DNA of 64,000 bases from Lampris incognitus (GCF_029633865.1 NC_079214.1:16553936-16617935); one strand, 5' to 3'; positions 37,281-54,782 are shown, counted from the first letter of the stretch. The notes: generated from the letters alone by a model not told the origin. Numbers and translations: made by a program.

Positions 37281-37657
37281 GTTCTCCATCCATCAATTAT
37301 CCAAGCCGCTTATCCCAGTTGGGGTCGCGGGATGCTGGAGCCTATCCCAGCTGTTACTGGGAGACACCCTAGACAGGCTGCCAGACTATCAGAGCTGACA
37401 CATTCACACCTAGGGACAATTTAATATGGCCGATTCACCTGACCTACATGTCTTTGGACTGTGGGAGGAAATCGGAGCACCTGGGGGAAACCCACGCAGA
37501 CACAGGGAGAACATGCAAACGCCACACGCAAACGCCACACAAGAGGACAACCTGGGACGACCCCCAAGGTTGGACTACCCCAGGGCTCGAACCCAGGACC
37601 TTCTTGCTGTGAGGCAACCGTGCTAACCACTGTTCCACCACACCACCCCAGTTCTCC
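37281..37657 (-). mobile_element. SINE family A in the fn1-atic intergenic gap
   Basis: This is a reverse-oriented copy with the 3' end (TCCATCCATCAATTATCC) at 37288 and the tRNA-like head (complement of GTGGTGGAACAGTGGTTAGC) near 37640. Flanks GTTCTCC at 37281-37287 and 37651-37657 suggest a short target-site duplication. It lies about 85 bp after the fn1 poly(A) signal. Confidence 0.85.
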
Positions 37658-37825
37658 TTCAACATCATGTAATTCAGCAGGAACTCGTAACATCCATATG
37701 TAAACAAATCCAAGGGCCTAAAAAAAGAAAAACAAGTAGGAATTGGGCTCCACTTTTCAGACATTTTTAACATCCAAATCCTCTACAGCATATTACTCAA
37801 ATTTTTAACATCCAAAATTCTCTAT

Positions 37826-38043
37826 AGTATATTCAAGGCTCAGCATTTTCGGTTTTTATTTTTCAAAACCATCCAGCATGCCGAATTTCGCCACAAGAGG
37901 ACACTGTTGCATAACCTCACATGAACAGGAACAACTTTTGGATCCATGGAAACATAAAATCCGGGTGAAAATCAGTTTAAAAATCTGGGTATTTTTCGGT
38001 GAAAAATCGGTAAAAACCAAAAACGCTAAGCCTTCAGTATATT
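37826..38043. mobile_element. hAT-type MITE, copy 2, with 8-bp TSD
   Basis: A 202-bp unit (37834-38035) closely matches the copy in fn1 intron 27, with left end CAAGGCTCAGCATTTTCGG. The 8-bp duplications AGTATATT at 37826-37833 and 38036-38043 are perfect and differ from the first copy's, so the two insertions are independent. Confidence 0.92.
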
Positions 38044-38122
38044 ACGCCAAAATTTATAGAGCAGTTCTTAGTCACAACCCACGAGACAGAAAAAAAACCA
38101 AGTTATGAAACACCAGTTTTAC

Positions 38123-38128
38123 TTTATT
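38123..38128 (-). terminator. atic: atic polyadenylation signal (AATAAA on minus)
   Basis: TTTATT on the plus strand, about 250 nt past the atic stop codon. It gives a short 3' UTR (about 38105-38373) that ends about 60 bp from the MITE. Confidence 0.7.
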
Positions 38129-38373
38129 TTGAGTTGAATCATTAAAGGCACCTTGAAATAACAATAACTCCGTTCTGTCAGACACAGGATTACAAAGCAG
38201 GAATGTAACAGGAGTGAGGTGAAATGGTGAGGTTTTGACCTCTGCACTTTTTGTAAACATCAAACTAAGGTAGGAATGTTAAAGTGAGGGAAATGTAATG
38301 CAGTAGTATTAGTCTTAGGATAACGCACAAGTAAATCCAGCTCAAGGAAGATACTGGGACAGTGTTGAGGTGC

Positions 38374-39931
38374 TCAGTGATGGAAGAGGCGCAGGCTGGT
38401 GTGCACCAGAGTGATGCCTTGCTCGTTACAGGCATTAATCACAACCTCGTCAGCAGCGGAGCCCGCCGGGGCAGCAATATACTCAACGCCGCTCTATACA
38501 AGTGGGAGGGGAGATGGAGAACGAAGCATAAAGCCAGTTAGCAAGCTAGTCAAGTAGGAATTTTTGCATTTGCAAATCAGCTGATTCAGCGCCAGTAAAA
38601 CCATTCAAAATTCAGCGCTGGGAAACAGGTTACAGCAGAGGTACACAGGCCTGATCCGTGCAATGCAGTGATGTGGTGTGTACAGATATGCATTCATGCT
38701 TTTATGGCAGGTGCGCATTAAAGTGATATACGTGTTGCTTACCCGTTTGGCCCGGTCCACATTATCTCTGAAGGGGAAGAAGGCATCAGAGCTGAGAGCC
38801 ACCATCTTTAGAGAGCTTATCCAATTCTTCTTTTCAGTTTCCAACAGAGGTTCAGGAACCTCCTCGAACATTGACTTCCACACTGCTAGGTCTGGGCCCT
38901 GCCATGCAAAATATAATGCTGAAAACAGGGAACAATCTTAACGTTCAACTAATTTACTCGTACGTGAAGGGATGAACAAGGACATAATAGAGGCAATTAT
39001 GACCTTTTGTATTACAGCAGTTTGCTTAAATGATCTGCCGTCATTTCAAAGTGAAGTGTGCGTTGCTTGACACAGTCCACCCCCATTTACCTCTCCAATG
39101 GTGTTGCTGACATACTGGTCGATGGCGTTGGCAATCTCTGCCCGCTTCACGCCGCTGCGGAACTTCATGCCCAGGACGCGTGGATGGTGCCTCAGCCACC
39201 AGTTATCAGCTTTGTCACCCGCCAGCCGTGTGCAGTGGATACGAGACTGCTGGCCCGCACCGATGCCGATAACCTTTTTGACACACAAAGCAGTAGATAA
39301 ATGTATATCCCTGCTTGTTTAGATTCGCCTCTCTTTCATTGTACCCTCCATTCTCTCCCGGTAGATTACCTGTCCATTCCTGGCATAGCAGACGGAGTTA
39401 GACTGGGTGTACTTGACAGCGATGCTTGCCACAGTAAGGTCACGCACTGCATCCTCAGACAGCTGGTGAAGGCCAGAAAAAAAGTTTTAATATTTAACAT
39501 TCATAAATTGCATTGGTAAAGCCAATTTTGGGGGGAAAAAACCCCAACAACCCCAACTGTGGTATAATTATGTATAGTGATATGCAAAAAAGTTCGGTCA
39601 ACCCTGAAAGGCAATACGCCGGCAACTAAACTCTCTGTGCAGGTTTCTATAAAGGTGGGCTGTGGTGTTCTACTACAACATTGCCATTTACAGCCAACCC
39701 ACCCCACTCTCACTTTCCTCTTGATTTCCAATCTTTTTTTTGCCTTTTTCAAAATGTGAATGGGCGGAGACAGGTTGAAACAAGTATTTACTTACTCTCT
39801 GAGAAAGACTTAGTCGGCAAAAAAAAAAAAAAAAAAAACCACAAAAACATTGGAAGCTGATTTCTTCCATCTTTAAGTTTATACTCTGCAAAATCTATAT
39901 TAGTTTTTCTCAAAAGATTCAGCAATACTGT

Positions 39932-39991
<60 letters not shown>

Positions 39992-42900
39992 ATGACATGT
40001 GACTCACCGAGCCCTTGGAAACGATGTTTCTGAAGAGATCCGAATCAATGAGCGCCCCGTTGCGCTTCTGTTTGAGATAGAGACCAAACAACACTCTCAC
40101 CTCTGTGTCATCAGGTTCATAGTCTGGGTCCATCTGGGGAAGAAAAAAAAGACACATACTGTCACTTCCATGGGCGAGGACCCCATCCAGTACTTAAGTC
40201 CAGCCATAATGGCCATTATAAAAAACCTCTCAGAATCATCTTTATTGGCCATGTATGTTTGCACATCCAAAAAATTTGACTCTGTGTTCACTCTTAACCT
40301 GAAGCACACAGTAGTTGCCATTCTTCTTTTTGGAGAGTATCTGGAGGGCTTCTTCTTCAAAACCGGGGGCAATAATGCCATCAGACACCTGAAAGCAATC
40401 AACCAAAACACACGGTCCCTCAGCTACAGTGGCGTGTTGCTTTCAACGCCAAATCCCCTAACCTGCCCTTACAGCAATTTCATCTATAACTTGTCATTTT
40501 CTATCCTTTCACAACACTTGTACAGAAGGAATCCCAGAACCTACCTCTCTCGATATGATCTTGGCTGTGGGGACATCACATATGTCTGAGAGCCCAATGA
40601 AGTCTCCGAACGAAGACATTCTGTCAGAACCTAGGAAACAACAGGGAAAGGTGAAGGACAGACACAACAGGAACAATTTATAAACATAACTAGCAGAGAT
40701 CCGTTTGTTCTGTAATTCATGTCATCTGACCTCTAGCCCTGGCGTAGGCTGTGGCCAGTGGGGTGAGGTCCTTCATGTCGTTCACCATGCACACCTTGGC
40801 CTCCTCCTCACTCAGAGGAACCCCGACAGCAGCTCCTAACGAAGAACAGGTGAGAGGTTCATTTAGACATTCGCTTGTGTTTACATGTATGTACCTATCT
40901 GCAAATTTGAAGTGTGCACCAGTGTGCGTCTCACCTGCAGGACTGACATGCTTGAAGGAGGTGGCAGCAGCCATGCCGAGGGCACTCTTAAGCTCTCTGA
41001 CCAGCTGCCAGGCATTCAAAGCGTCGCACAAGTTGATAAATCCAGGTGAACCGTTAACCACTGGTAGAAGACAGCGCAAGGCATAGAGATGGAAGAGGAT
41101 GAGAAAAAAAGAGGGTGGGAGGGTTATAGCTTAACTTTGGGTAAGGGTCACATGACAGAGCAGATCTTCAAATAAAAAGTTTATCTGCATGCCAAAGATT
41201 GATTGGAAGGTCAGAAACGACCAATTCAGCTTTTATGCAATATTATTTGGCCTTTATCTTGTTGGTATGGCACTTGGAAAAGGAAAGGTTTACACTCTAC
41301 AGATGAGGCCTAATAAATTACTTAACTACACCACTGGTCCATTTAGGTCAACGTAGATTGTTCTTATACAGGTCTACCTTTGAGGGGGAGGGCAGGCCGC
41401 AGGGTGTACAGCTGAGCGGGTGCTTGGTGGGGGTTCATGCCATAGCGTAGGGGCAGCTGTGATACCCCACGGCTGTACTGGCCACGGAAATAGTCAGAGA
41501 TGGCCTCATCATACTGTGCTGTGTGTGTGAAGGCCTGAGGAGGCAAGCACACAATGGACTGATGGAAAGCAGTACCTTCAAAGCCTGTGAACCACCTAGA
41601 ACTGTTTAATCTGTTTTTCTCCTAACTCGCCGGTAATGAGGTGGATCGCTATCATTTCGTTTACATCAATCCATTATATCAACCCAACGGCAAAGAAACA
41701 ATGGGCATCCTGTACCACAGCTGCACGCTGAATTGATGCACGTCATGCATTTTAGCTCAAGTTGTACAGTACAGTACTGAGGGCTTTCAGGTGGGTCATA
41801 AACGCTAAACCCCGACATTCATGTTTAAACATTGGTGATAAAAGCCTACATCGGACTTTGTCTTTCTCCTACCCTAATCTTTAAGCAAACACAGAAACAA
41901 TACCATTAACTACCAGAGTAAACTTCACCGGTGCAAAAATCCTGGTTCAATCTGTCTCATCTAAATCAACACGCTCAATTACTAAGCAAGATTATTGAAA
42001 ATGATTGTCTAAAATTCTTGATTTCAAATCAAACACTCAGCAAGGAAACAGTGTCATCAATAATTCAGCTGACTTGAGCCACAAACTGGCCAACCTCCTT
42101 TTCTCAACTTCATAAGAATCTAGTTACCCAACAATGTGACCATCAATATAAGTTCAGGGTCTGCTCACTGTAAATAAACCCCCCCCATGACGCAATGTCA
42201 TACATCAGTAGTTCTAGAAATCTTTGCTCAGGGTTGAGATGATAGGAGGAAGGGTCAGAGCAGTGACAGTAAGGGTTATGCAGATATGTAAGTGGCTAAA
42301 AAATTATAAAACAAGACGGTTGAAATTTAAACCATTAATTCAGTCATTCCATTTCTTATTGAAATTGGGGGTCTTTTCAGGCTACTCTACAATTTGTCTT
42401 TATTGCTTTTCTGTCACCTTTGAACACTGAGTTATCCTTACGCAATGTAGGCCTTGGGCTATGCTTGAGTAACAAGCAGGAAATTATTCAGCTCAGTTCT
42501 ATTTTCTTTGAGACAGTGAACCTTCGCTTTGTTTCTGTGTATGAAAGTTGTACCGAGTAAAACATTAAATATGTCATTAAAAGATGCAGGCACAAGCAAC
42601 AAGGTGACAAAAAACAGTAACAAAACATTTTACAAAACATTTCTCTTCCATGATTACTTTGAGAGCCAGAGTCCTGCGTGTTTCAAGGGTTGTATCACTG
42701 CTCTCTGAACTCTCCATCTCTGTGGCAACCAATGGATAGTCAGCAGGGTCACACAAAATGGTGACCCGAGCATGATTTTTGGCTGCAGCTCTGAGTAGAG
42801 TCACACCACCTGGGAGCATAGAAAATGGTCAACTGTACAACATGTGGCCATAAGCACACGTCAATATAATGTCAACATTCGAAAGCTTCATTCCCACAAC

Positions 42901-44653
42901 ATTGTTACGACCATACCATCACTCACCAATGTCAATCTGCTCCACGGCATCCTCGACTGTAACATCTGGGCTAGAGATGGTCTTCACAAATGGGTACAGG
43001 TTGCACACCACCACCCTGTATAAGGACAGGTGAAACGTAAATGGTATATTCTTGCATCATGCTCGTTTTTGAGGACACACACACACACACACACACACAC
43101 ACCCATACTCCACCTCCAAAGGCTAAAAGATAGGAAAATGTAAAGCAGGGCTACAACAGTTAGCCATATGCTCATACTACACATTCAACACAAATCTACC
43201 ACTTCTGTTACTCAAAGCACCTTTTAAACAGACTTGGTATACGTTTGCTTTTCACCATATCAACTTTTTATCCCTCTCTGGTTTATGGGAGAGGCTTTTA
43301 GGAGACACCTGGGTGGGTGGGGTTCTCCCACCACGATAGTCTGAACATAATTTTCCCCCCTTAATATCTTTTTATAATGTTGAAAGAAAAGCTCCAACCT
43401 TTGGCTTCAATTCAAGGTTGGGAGATGAAAACAATCATCAATTGTAAGCATGAATGATGCTCGTTAACTTGAGAGACAGACTTGAGATTCATTTTCTAGA
43501 GCTCAAAACAGTAACCACTTTGGGCTGAATTTCATTAACTGAGAAAGATTCAATAATCATGATGAAAAATTATGAGTAAAGAATTCCAGGCAAGTGGGAC
43601 CACCTTCAGATCAATTCAAAGATTAAAAGTTTTTCAACTTGTGAGACCTATTTGCTCCAAATTAAGCATGTGAGCAACCATTCATGGCTCATTTTTGAAC
43701 ACGCGCACACAATGCATGCCTATCTGTCAGACAGAACCTGATAATCCACTAAACTAGCCCCCCCTTCCCAGGCCTTTACCAGAGTCACAAGATGAGCTTG
43801 CAGGAGCAGCAGCGCTTCAATTAATCGGTCCATAAATTCGTAGCACATGCTGTTGTCTCTACACCAGGGCCCGTTTTCTAAATGGGCTGCTTTGGATTTA
43901 GCCTAACATACAATGTCACATGTAGGACAAGTCTATTCAAGAATGTGAATTGTGACAACTTCTGAGTGAATGAACGAATGAATCAATCAGGAATTTGCGA
44001 GATAACTTTTATTGGTAGCATCGAAATAAGACCCATTTCTTTTACCTGACCAAGCTATAACCCAGCTTTTCCATGTCTGCTGTGTCTGTTGGGGTGCGCC
44101 TGGCCAGTATCCCTCCGTGGACAGCAGGATGGAGAGTCTTCACCCTGCCTCCAAGCATCTCTGGATGTCCGGTCAGCTCAGAAACATCCCTGCAACACAG
44201 GAGACACCAGTGGTTCAGTATTACAGTTTCAACACTTTAGACAAGTAAAGCTGCACACAAAAAAAATGTACCAACTACAAAGTAAATCTACTTAAGAGTA
44301 CCCACCTGACACACAGTCCTGCATCACGCAGGGCTTTGGCAGTACCACCTGAGGCGACCAAAGATAGTCCCACGTTCACCAACCTTTTGGCGAAGTCCAG
44401 CAACCCAGTCTTGTCTGACACACTCAAAAGGGCTTTAAGGTCAGACAAAAGAAGGGTTTTAACGTTTCTGAAATCCAAGAAGCTTTTCGCAACTCCTACT
44501 GAATCGTTTGGCGACCACGTTTCGTTTGTGTTAGGTTAGCACCTAGCTTAGGTAACGAGCTAGCACCCAACACGATGGAGGGTACGGCACTCCAAACAAA
44601 TTCAATTAAACACAAACTTTGCAGGAAAACTTACCAAGCTCTGAGCAGGCCAT
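38374..44653 (-). CDS. atic: ATIC: bifunctional AICAR formyltransferase / IMP cyclohydrolase (15 coding exons, 590 residues)
   Basis: Cytosolic enzyme of the last two steps of de novo purine synthesis: AICAR plus 10-formyl-THF to FAICAR, then ring closure to IMP. Exons in transcript order: 44653-44635, 44432-44306, 44189-44046, 43015-42927, 42809-42658, 41534-41378, 41060-40935, 40835-40731, 40630-40545, 40388-40299, 40133-40008, 39462-39370, 39273-39091, 38898-38743, 38493-38374. All phases join to 1773 nt. The N-terminal cyclohydrolase domain starts [16 protein letters not shown] and keeps Lys66 (RVKTLHP), Asp125 (QIDIGG) and Lys137 (RAAAKNHAR). The transformylase domain keeps Lys266-His267 (SFKHVSPAG), numbering identical to human. 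The C-terminus is RLFHH. It is two residues shorter than human ATIC, with at least one residue missing at VNDMKDLTP. Exon 1 encodes only 6 codons. Convergent with fn1. Confidence 0.97.
39939..39988. repeat. (CA)n microsatellite in an atic intron
   Basis: About 50 bp of CA, ending 20 bp from the donor of the exon at 40008-40133. Confidence 0.94.
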
Positions 44654-44880
44654 GTCTGCGATGCAGTCCGCGATTTGCTTAGATTTGAGGTAGATCCGAG
44701 CAAATCCTTATCCGAGCTTGACAAAAGTTAAAGCACCAGAGGAGGCGGTGGATGGGGAGAAGACGCAAAGTGAAATGACTGCACGCACCAAAAGTAAAGC
44801 GGTTTCAAACCGCCCCCGACCAACACACGCACCGACGCGGGCCATCCTGCGCTGGAATTGCGCATACCACTGCCAAATGC

Positions 44881-45014
44881 GCAGTGTGCACGATCCATCT
44901 ATCCATCATCTGAACCGCGTGCTCTCAGGGTCGCGGGGATGCTGGAGCCCTATCCCAGCAGTCACTGGGCGACAGGCGGGGAGACATCCTGGACAGGCCG
45001 CCATCACAGGGCTG

Positions 45015-45102
<88 letters not shown>

Positions 45103-45336
45103 GGGGTAAATTTAGTACGGCCAGTTCACCTGACTTACATGTCTTTGGACTGTGGGAGGAAACCGGAGCCCCGGGGGAAACCCACGCAGACACGGGGAGA
45201 ACATGCAAACTCCGCACAGAGGACGATCCGGGATGACCCACCAAGGTTGGACTACCCCGGGCCGGGGCTCGAACCCAGGACCTTCTTGCTGTGGGGCGAC
45301 CGCGCTAACCACTGCGCCACCGTGCTGCAGTGTGCA
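44881..45336 (-). mobile_element. SINE family A, 10-bp TSD, 240 bp upstream of the atic start
   Basis: GCAGTGTGCA occurs at 44881-44890 and 45327-45336, bounding a reversed SINE A (44891-45326). It includes an internal (CA)n expansion of about 84 bp (45017-45100) at the same position as the TG expansion in the copy at 4803. The element ends at the tRNA-like head near 45320. It sits within the presumed upstream promoter zone of atic. Confidence 0.92.
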
Positions 45337-48300
45337 GGAGTTACCGTAATAAAAAAAAAAGAAGCATAGATGTTGAGGATGGAAATATAACCTTGGTGGT
45401 GGAGCACAGTTCTGTGCACATGGTCTTAAACGGTGGAATAGTCCCCCATTGGAACCAAGAACAGTTATTTTGATCCCAACTTTTTAAGCGTTTACTCAAA
45501 GCACGTCTTTCAGTGGGCTTTGACTCAGGGTAAACCCTGCTACTTTTACTCGCAGGTGTTACTCTCTAATCTGCTGCTGTTGATCAATTCTATGGATTAT
45601 TTCTGTTCTAATTTATCTCCTTTTAATTGATGTGATTCTATTTTAACATTCCTTTTGTGCATGCTTCGCTCTATTTTATGAAGGCTTAATTCTTTTTGGT
45701 AATTTTATTATTTTATTTTATGCAAGTGCTGATACGAATTGGACTCACACGCCTCGCGTGCATAGGCACAACTGGCCGATAAAGTTGATTCTGAAACCCC
45801 TGTTTCACCCCCTCCCAGTTTCTTCTAAGATGAGTTGAGCCTTTTCGTCCCCTTTTCCTGGTAGTGGAAGATAGATTGGACATATCCATTTACCATAACA
45901 ACTGTCATTTTTAGTCATCTTTTCAAAAACTGTATCACAAAATGAAAAACCTATTTCTTATTGTCAACAACGAGTCGTTATTGTCAGTTTTCCGGAATTT
46001 GCCGGCATTTCAGCAAAACCAGCATTGAAGAAGGACTATGACTTCTAAATGGTTTACTGTCTGGTCACCTGTCTGTCTGCACATTTCAAATTCACAGATA
46101 ATTTTTTTTTAAAAATCAGCAAGATTGGCCAGTCCCTGGTATTTTACCATAGTTCCCTCGAGATCCGGATTAATCACATATGGGCCTGCCCCCCCCTCAA
46201 TAAAGTCTACAATTATCTGTTCATACTACTATTTGCGTCTGTGAATATTGATAGATCTTATCTCTACATTCTTGTCCATGTCAGTAAACGAAGAAGCAGG
46301 ATGTTCATAACTTCTGTTACCACAAGAGGGCGAAACTGGACCAAAAACGAGTCGGCCATATGTATTTAGTCCGCAGGGGGTAAACTGTCTCATTTGTTTC
46401 AATCGGAAAGTCTACGTGCACGGATGCCTACAGTCTCTTAGCACCATTTTTTCCACCATAGATACTTCCTCCTTAGATGCTATTCTCAAGGAGGGTCCTA
46501 CTGCAGACCAGTGCATCACACGTTTTGTTAATTCATGACCGCTGTTTAAATTCTCTCTCCGGATGGAAGCCGGATTCTCTTGGGACAGACTAATTCATCA
46601 CGGGCAGCATGCTGTCCGCAGGCCTGTAACAAATAGCTGGAAGCATAGCCTAAAATCATATTTTAAGCCCTAAGACGAATGCAGAACAACCGCCCGGAAC
46701 CTCTCTCTTTTCGTGCCAAATGCGAAATTTGCAACCGCGTCCATCAATCCGCTTTATTGGCTGTGGTAATTTGTGATATTGGGCTGTACAAATAAAACGG
46801 GCTCGACGGGCCCAGCCGCCGGAGTGGCGTTGGAGCAGTGACAGGCCGGGATCGCTGCCTCGGTCAACACCTGTAACCCACACTTCTCGCAACAATAAAC
46901 GACTTCCCATGAATTCGTTGCTCTCTATTCTTGAGAGACGGCCGCGCCTCGTTAAATAAACTCGGCCCCCTTTTCTCGTTCGTGCTTTTTGAACCGCGGT
47001 TAAAGTCGCGCAGATGTGAATTTACGGCTCTCCGTCACTCGGCGCCTAGCTAGCCATTAGCTTAAGTGACACGACAGGGGCCGGGGGGGTGCCTAAACCC
47101 AACGCGTGTGATTACTCTAAAGGATCCCACAATCTGTTCATATTTCCGTAATGAGTCCGACATTTCGCTGATTGATTAAGCTAACAGAGGGTGTAAATAT
47201 TTTAAGGGGGACGCGCGGCTTTTGTCCCTGATTTATGGTCCTTCAAAGGAAAAAAAGAGACTTCCCCTTAATTTAACTGCGAAAAATTGGTTTTCCGGTA
47301 ACCACTTTGAATCGGAAGACTCGCGTGGGGTTGGGTTGAGTGACTTGAGTGACGCAGCAGCGTATCATTTTATGAAGAAGAAGAAGAAGAAGAAGGAAAA
47401 CAGTCACTATCAGTTGATTACATTATTGTTTAAAAAGGGGGAAAGTCCGTCAGCGTTTCTGTCAGGCCTGGCTGCCATGGGAATTTGACAGCGTTATTGC
47501 CGGCATAGCTGGAATTTACGCAAGAGCATTTTTAATCAGCATGACAGGTGTATTCACATTAAATCAGAATCGAGGAATTGAATCGATGATCCTTATATAT
47601 TGCCCCGCGGCCCTTATCAATTAGCTATGATTTTTGTACAGTGTCAAAAGGGCCCGCGCCATAAAACAGGCCCGGTGGCATTCTTCATACAGCTGACACG
47701 TCACACATCTAAACGAGCTCCTATTGATTCCCATAATTTTTCATCAACCAAATGAAAAGATGCAGTTTGAGAGGCATTTAATCCGCAGGGGTTGTTTTCG
47801 TCCCCTGTGACTCATGGCTAAGCATTCTGGGTGAAGACTCGTTTTACGTTCTCTTGAGTTTTAACACGTGTCCCCGTTACCTCGACTCTTTGATTTGAGT
47901 TGGAAATCTGACCCATCACAGGTGTGAGTGCCTGCATGCGTGCAGAGGCCTCGACTAACCGAAGCTCCTTCAGGACAGATTGCTTATACCGTATTCAGCA
48001 CCCTACAGCTACAAATTGGTATCTCTGTTTTATTTGCAGTCGTAGAGACTTGCATAATAATGATCTACTTTCTTCACTTGTCATATGATTTTCAGTCCCT
48101 GTCTTTAGAAATGTCTTGCAAAGTTCAGCTAAATTAAATCAAACTTAATAGGCGGTTATTAGACCCGAAATCGGACAAAAATGTGACGTTTGGAACAGGG
48201 TAATTACTTGGTATGTGAAACTATATATGTGAGATTTGCTAATTATTTTTCTGGAACTTTTTGTTGTTGTTGTTGTTGAACGTGTATACTTTACACTGTT

Positions 48301-50240
48301 TATTAGTCAACATTTTCATGATATACACAATATGCTGTCACAAATAATTTGAGTCACATGCATTCTCATCGTGAAATCAAAATATCAAGTGTTAAATTCA
48401 GGACATTCAATATATTCTATACAGGGAGACGTTATTTATCCAGTTTTTTTGGGGGGGGGGTAGTATCATTTGCCTTTTAAATTAATGCATAATTCCTGGT
48501 TTGTCCATTTCTGTCTCTGAGACACACGCAACAAAATTCAGAGGCTTCGCTTCTGATTAATGGACACGAAACTACACATTTGAAATAAGTCTCTATCGTG
48601 GCCCGTTATGTGTGGTTTACTCCTTCTTCGGCTGTGACCTGAATTAGTCACAATTAAGTGAAATTGATCAGTCCCGGTTAAAACCTGGAGAAGACAGTTG
48701 TGGTAGCACAGCAAGGCTTATTTTGTGCAATTTGGCAAAACTTGCTGCTCCCTGGTTGTTATTTTCCTCCTAGCGGAAATTCGATGACAGTTGCACGCTC
48801 CATTTCCATCTTCAGCCTGACTGCCTCCACTCTAACCGATTTCCGGAAGGGGTTTCTATTTTCCCTAGCCGATCAGTAGTGACCCACGTATCCTACTGAA
48901 TCTAACGTCTCTTTTTAAGTCGACACCGATGCGTAGCGATGCCAACCTACGTCCTACGATGTCGGACGCTTGGCAACAGCTTGACAACAGCCTGACAACG
49001 GCGTTAGTCGCGCCCGTGGCGCTGATTGGCTAATTGTTAGTCCCCCGCGGCGCTCATTGGATAGTCGCCTTTCCAACCGAGAAACCGCAGTTTCAAGTCA
49101 CGCTGCCAAGAGTCGGTCAACACGGTGGACTGGGCGGATCCAAAGGTATGGACTGAGGCAAACTTACCATTCCTCCGGACTGTGAAACGCTTTCTAATTT
49201 GGTTGCTTAATTTGTTTAAATGCTAATAAAAAACAACTGGAAAAAAAACAAGACAGCTCTTAAAACCTGACCATGATGACCGGTAGAACTTCCTGAGTCC
49301 CAAACTGAGCATTAGACCAGACTCCATGATTGGATGTAGCTTCTACACCTGCGAGCACAGAAAAGACCAGCGACAGATAATTACATTAAGGCACTTCACG
49401 GGCTCGCCTCGTTTTACACAAGACGAGCCAGTGTCTGCCCAGCCCGTTAAGAATGCATTTAATTACTATATAAATATGTTGCTGCAGTCCGGAGAGGGGA
49501 CAAGTTATATTGTACCCCGTGTCCTCCAATCTGCTATTTAATCATGGCCCTTACATGGGTGCCCAATAAAACGCCCCCGCTTCGGCTACACACACTCATC
49601 ACTCCGTCCCTCCTGGAAATTAAAATGGCCCTATATGTGACATCACCATCAGGCACTGATTACTTTAGCTCCCCTTCGTTAACTTAATTATTTGGCTATC
49701 AGTAAACCCAACTCAAGTAATTCATATCTGAGTGCCTTGGCCATAAATTAAAGCTGCAAACTCCGATTTAACGTGGCTGTGCTGTCCGTTTGATACTCTT
49801 TTACGAGAAGCTTCGAGGCTTCGAGGCTTTAAAGGGAATGAGGAGGGGATTCTGTCACATTTCACTAGGTTACTTAAAGAGATTTTTTTACAAGTATTTT
49901 CTTTTTCCTCTGGCCTGCTTTTGCTGTATACTACCTCCTATAACCCCATCAGCATCCCTCACTTCGAGGCACGTCGGGTCCAAGGAATCCCCCCCCCCTT
50001 TTCACCTTGTGTGACAGTTGGCACTGTCAACTTGATCATTGTGTCGTCAAGCAGTTCGGCCACTTTTTTATGCTGCCGTCCATTAAAACTTTTATGTCAT
50101 TGCAATATAGTTGTGCAACTTATTTACGCGGCCCTTGGTATCGCACAGGCGTGTTAATCAGGCAGAAACGTGGAACACTGTACGAGTCTCATTTTGTAAT
50201 TCTGTTTTGTTTTTTTTCCACATTCTTTTTTTTTTGGTTT
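45337..50240. other. Intergenic region between atic and the mnx gene
   Basis: No gene is supported; open frames are short and unlike known proteins. Unusually few repeats are seen from about 46500 to 49100: only a (GAA)n near 47375 and a (GTT)n near 48265. Several AT-rich blocks with TAATTA-like cores are candidates for conserved non-coding regulatory DNA. CCAAT-type motifs (ATTGGCTAAT and CATTGG) occur near 49024-49065 in a GC-richer patch. Confidence 0.4.
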
Positions 50241-50859
50241 GTTTTTATTTCACAGTTACACCACAGACAAATTCAGATAAATACGTTTACCGTTTCCCTT
50301 CACAATCGCCTCTTATACTCGAATAAGTTAGACGCATCTACGTAAGTAACAAGAACAAACCCATGAACATCATATGCGAGAACCCAAATAACGCGGCCGA
50401 CCTCACGTCGATGATCAGCGTGAAATGCACCAAGTAGACGGCTCGTGAGGTTTACCTGCAAGATGTGCCCACGAGGACGATTAATGGCGCTGCGTGTGTT
50501 GTGTTCTTTTCCATGGCATTGCAGCGCACAGTTGGTTTCTCTTTGCCGGTAGTTGTGTGTTTTGTCTGTGTTTTCAGCGGCGGGAGCTAGCGCCGAGATT
50601 CTCCGGTCCGCTCGGCTCAGTTCACATTCTTCTGTCATGTAGGAGTCCGAGAGAGGGACTTCAGCCATCAGTCCATCTGTCAGCGGGTGCATTCAAGGCC
50701 AAACTGACAAAAAAAGGTGACCCCGCCCCCCGCGCAGCAACTCGTGTAAACAACAGCCTCGTTTGGGGGAAGAAAAAAAAGCAGCACTTTCTTGGCATGC
50801 GTAGAAATGTACATCACTGAGAAGTGATTCAGAGACAATTTATGCAGTAATGCGACAAC

Positions 50860-50862
<3 letters not shown>

Positions 50863-50898
<36 letters not shown>
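50863..50898. repeat. (TG)n microsatellite
   Basis: About 36 bp of TG in the presumed 3' UTR or downstream flank of the mnx gene. Confidence 0.9.
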
Positions 50899-50901
<3 letters not shown>

Positions 50902-51210
50902 TGTTCCTGCAGCCAGCAGTCTGACAGGCCATGAACACACGTGTGAATGGGTGAAACGGTGCATTTTGGTGGCAGCCCTGTAACTCCAACAGACAGGGGC
51001 AGACACTGGTATCGCTTCATCCCAGCTGGGACACACACACACAAGCGTTACATAGCGGACCATTACATATACATACATATGTTCACATACAAAAAAAAAA
51101 GGATCCCTAGTTTTAGAAACCACCTCCCCTCCCCTTTTCTACGTTGGATCACAACGTGAGCTCTCCGGTGTCCTTCAGTGTCAGGGCAACACAAAACGCG
51201 TGGCCGTTCA

Positions 51211-54648
<3,438 letters not shown>

Positions 54649-54782
54649 GACGAAGTTGCTGAGCGGCGTTTCGGCGGACGGCTCCGAAGAGAACCTTGCG
54701 GACGCGCACCTGTGCCGTGCGTCGGCGCGCATATAGAGAGCAGATTCAGTTCCAGTTAAGGGCGCACATATATACACATACA

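Noticed and set aside
46656-46910. 84-codon minus-strand frame
   Set aside because: No recognisable motif, single short frame in an intergenic block, no supporting signals.
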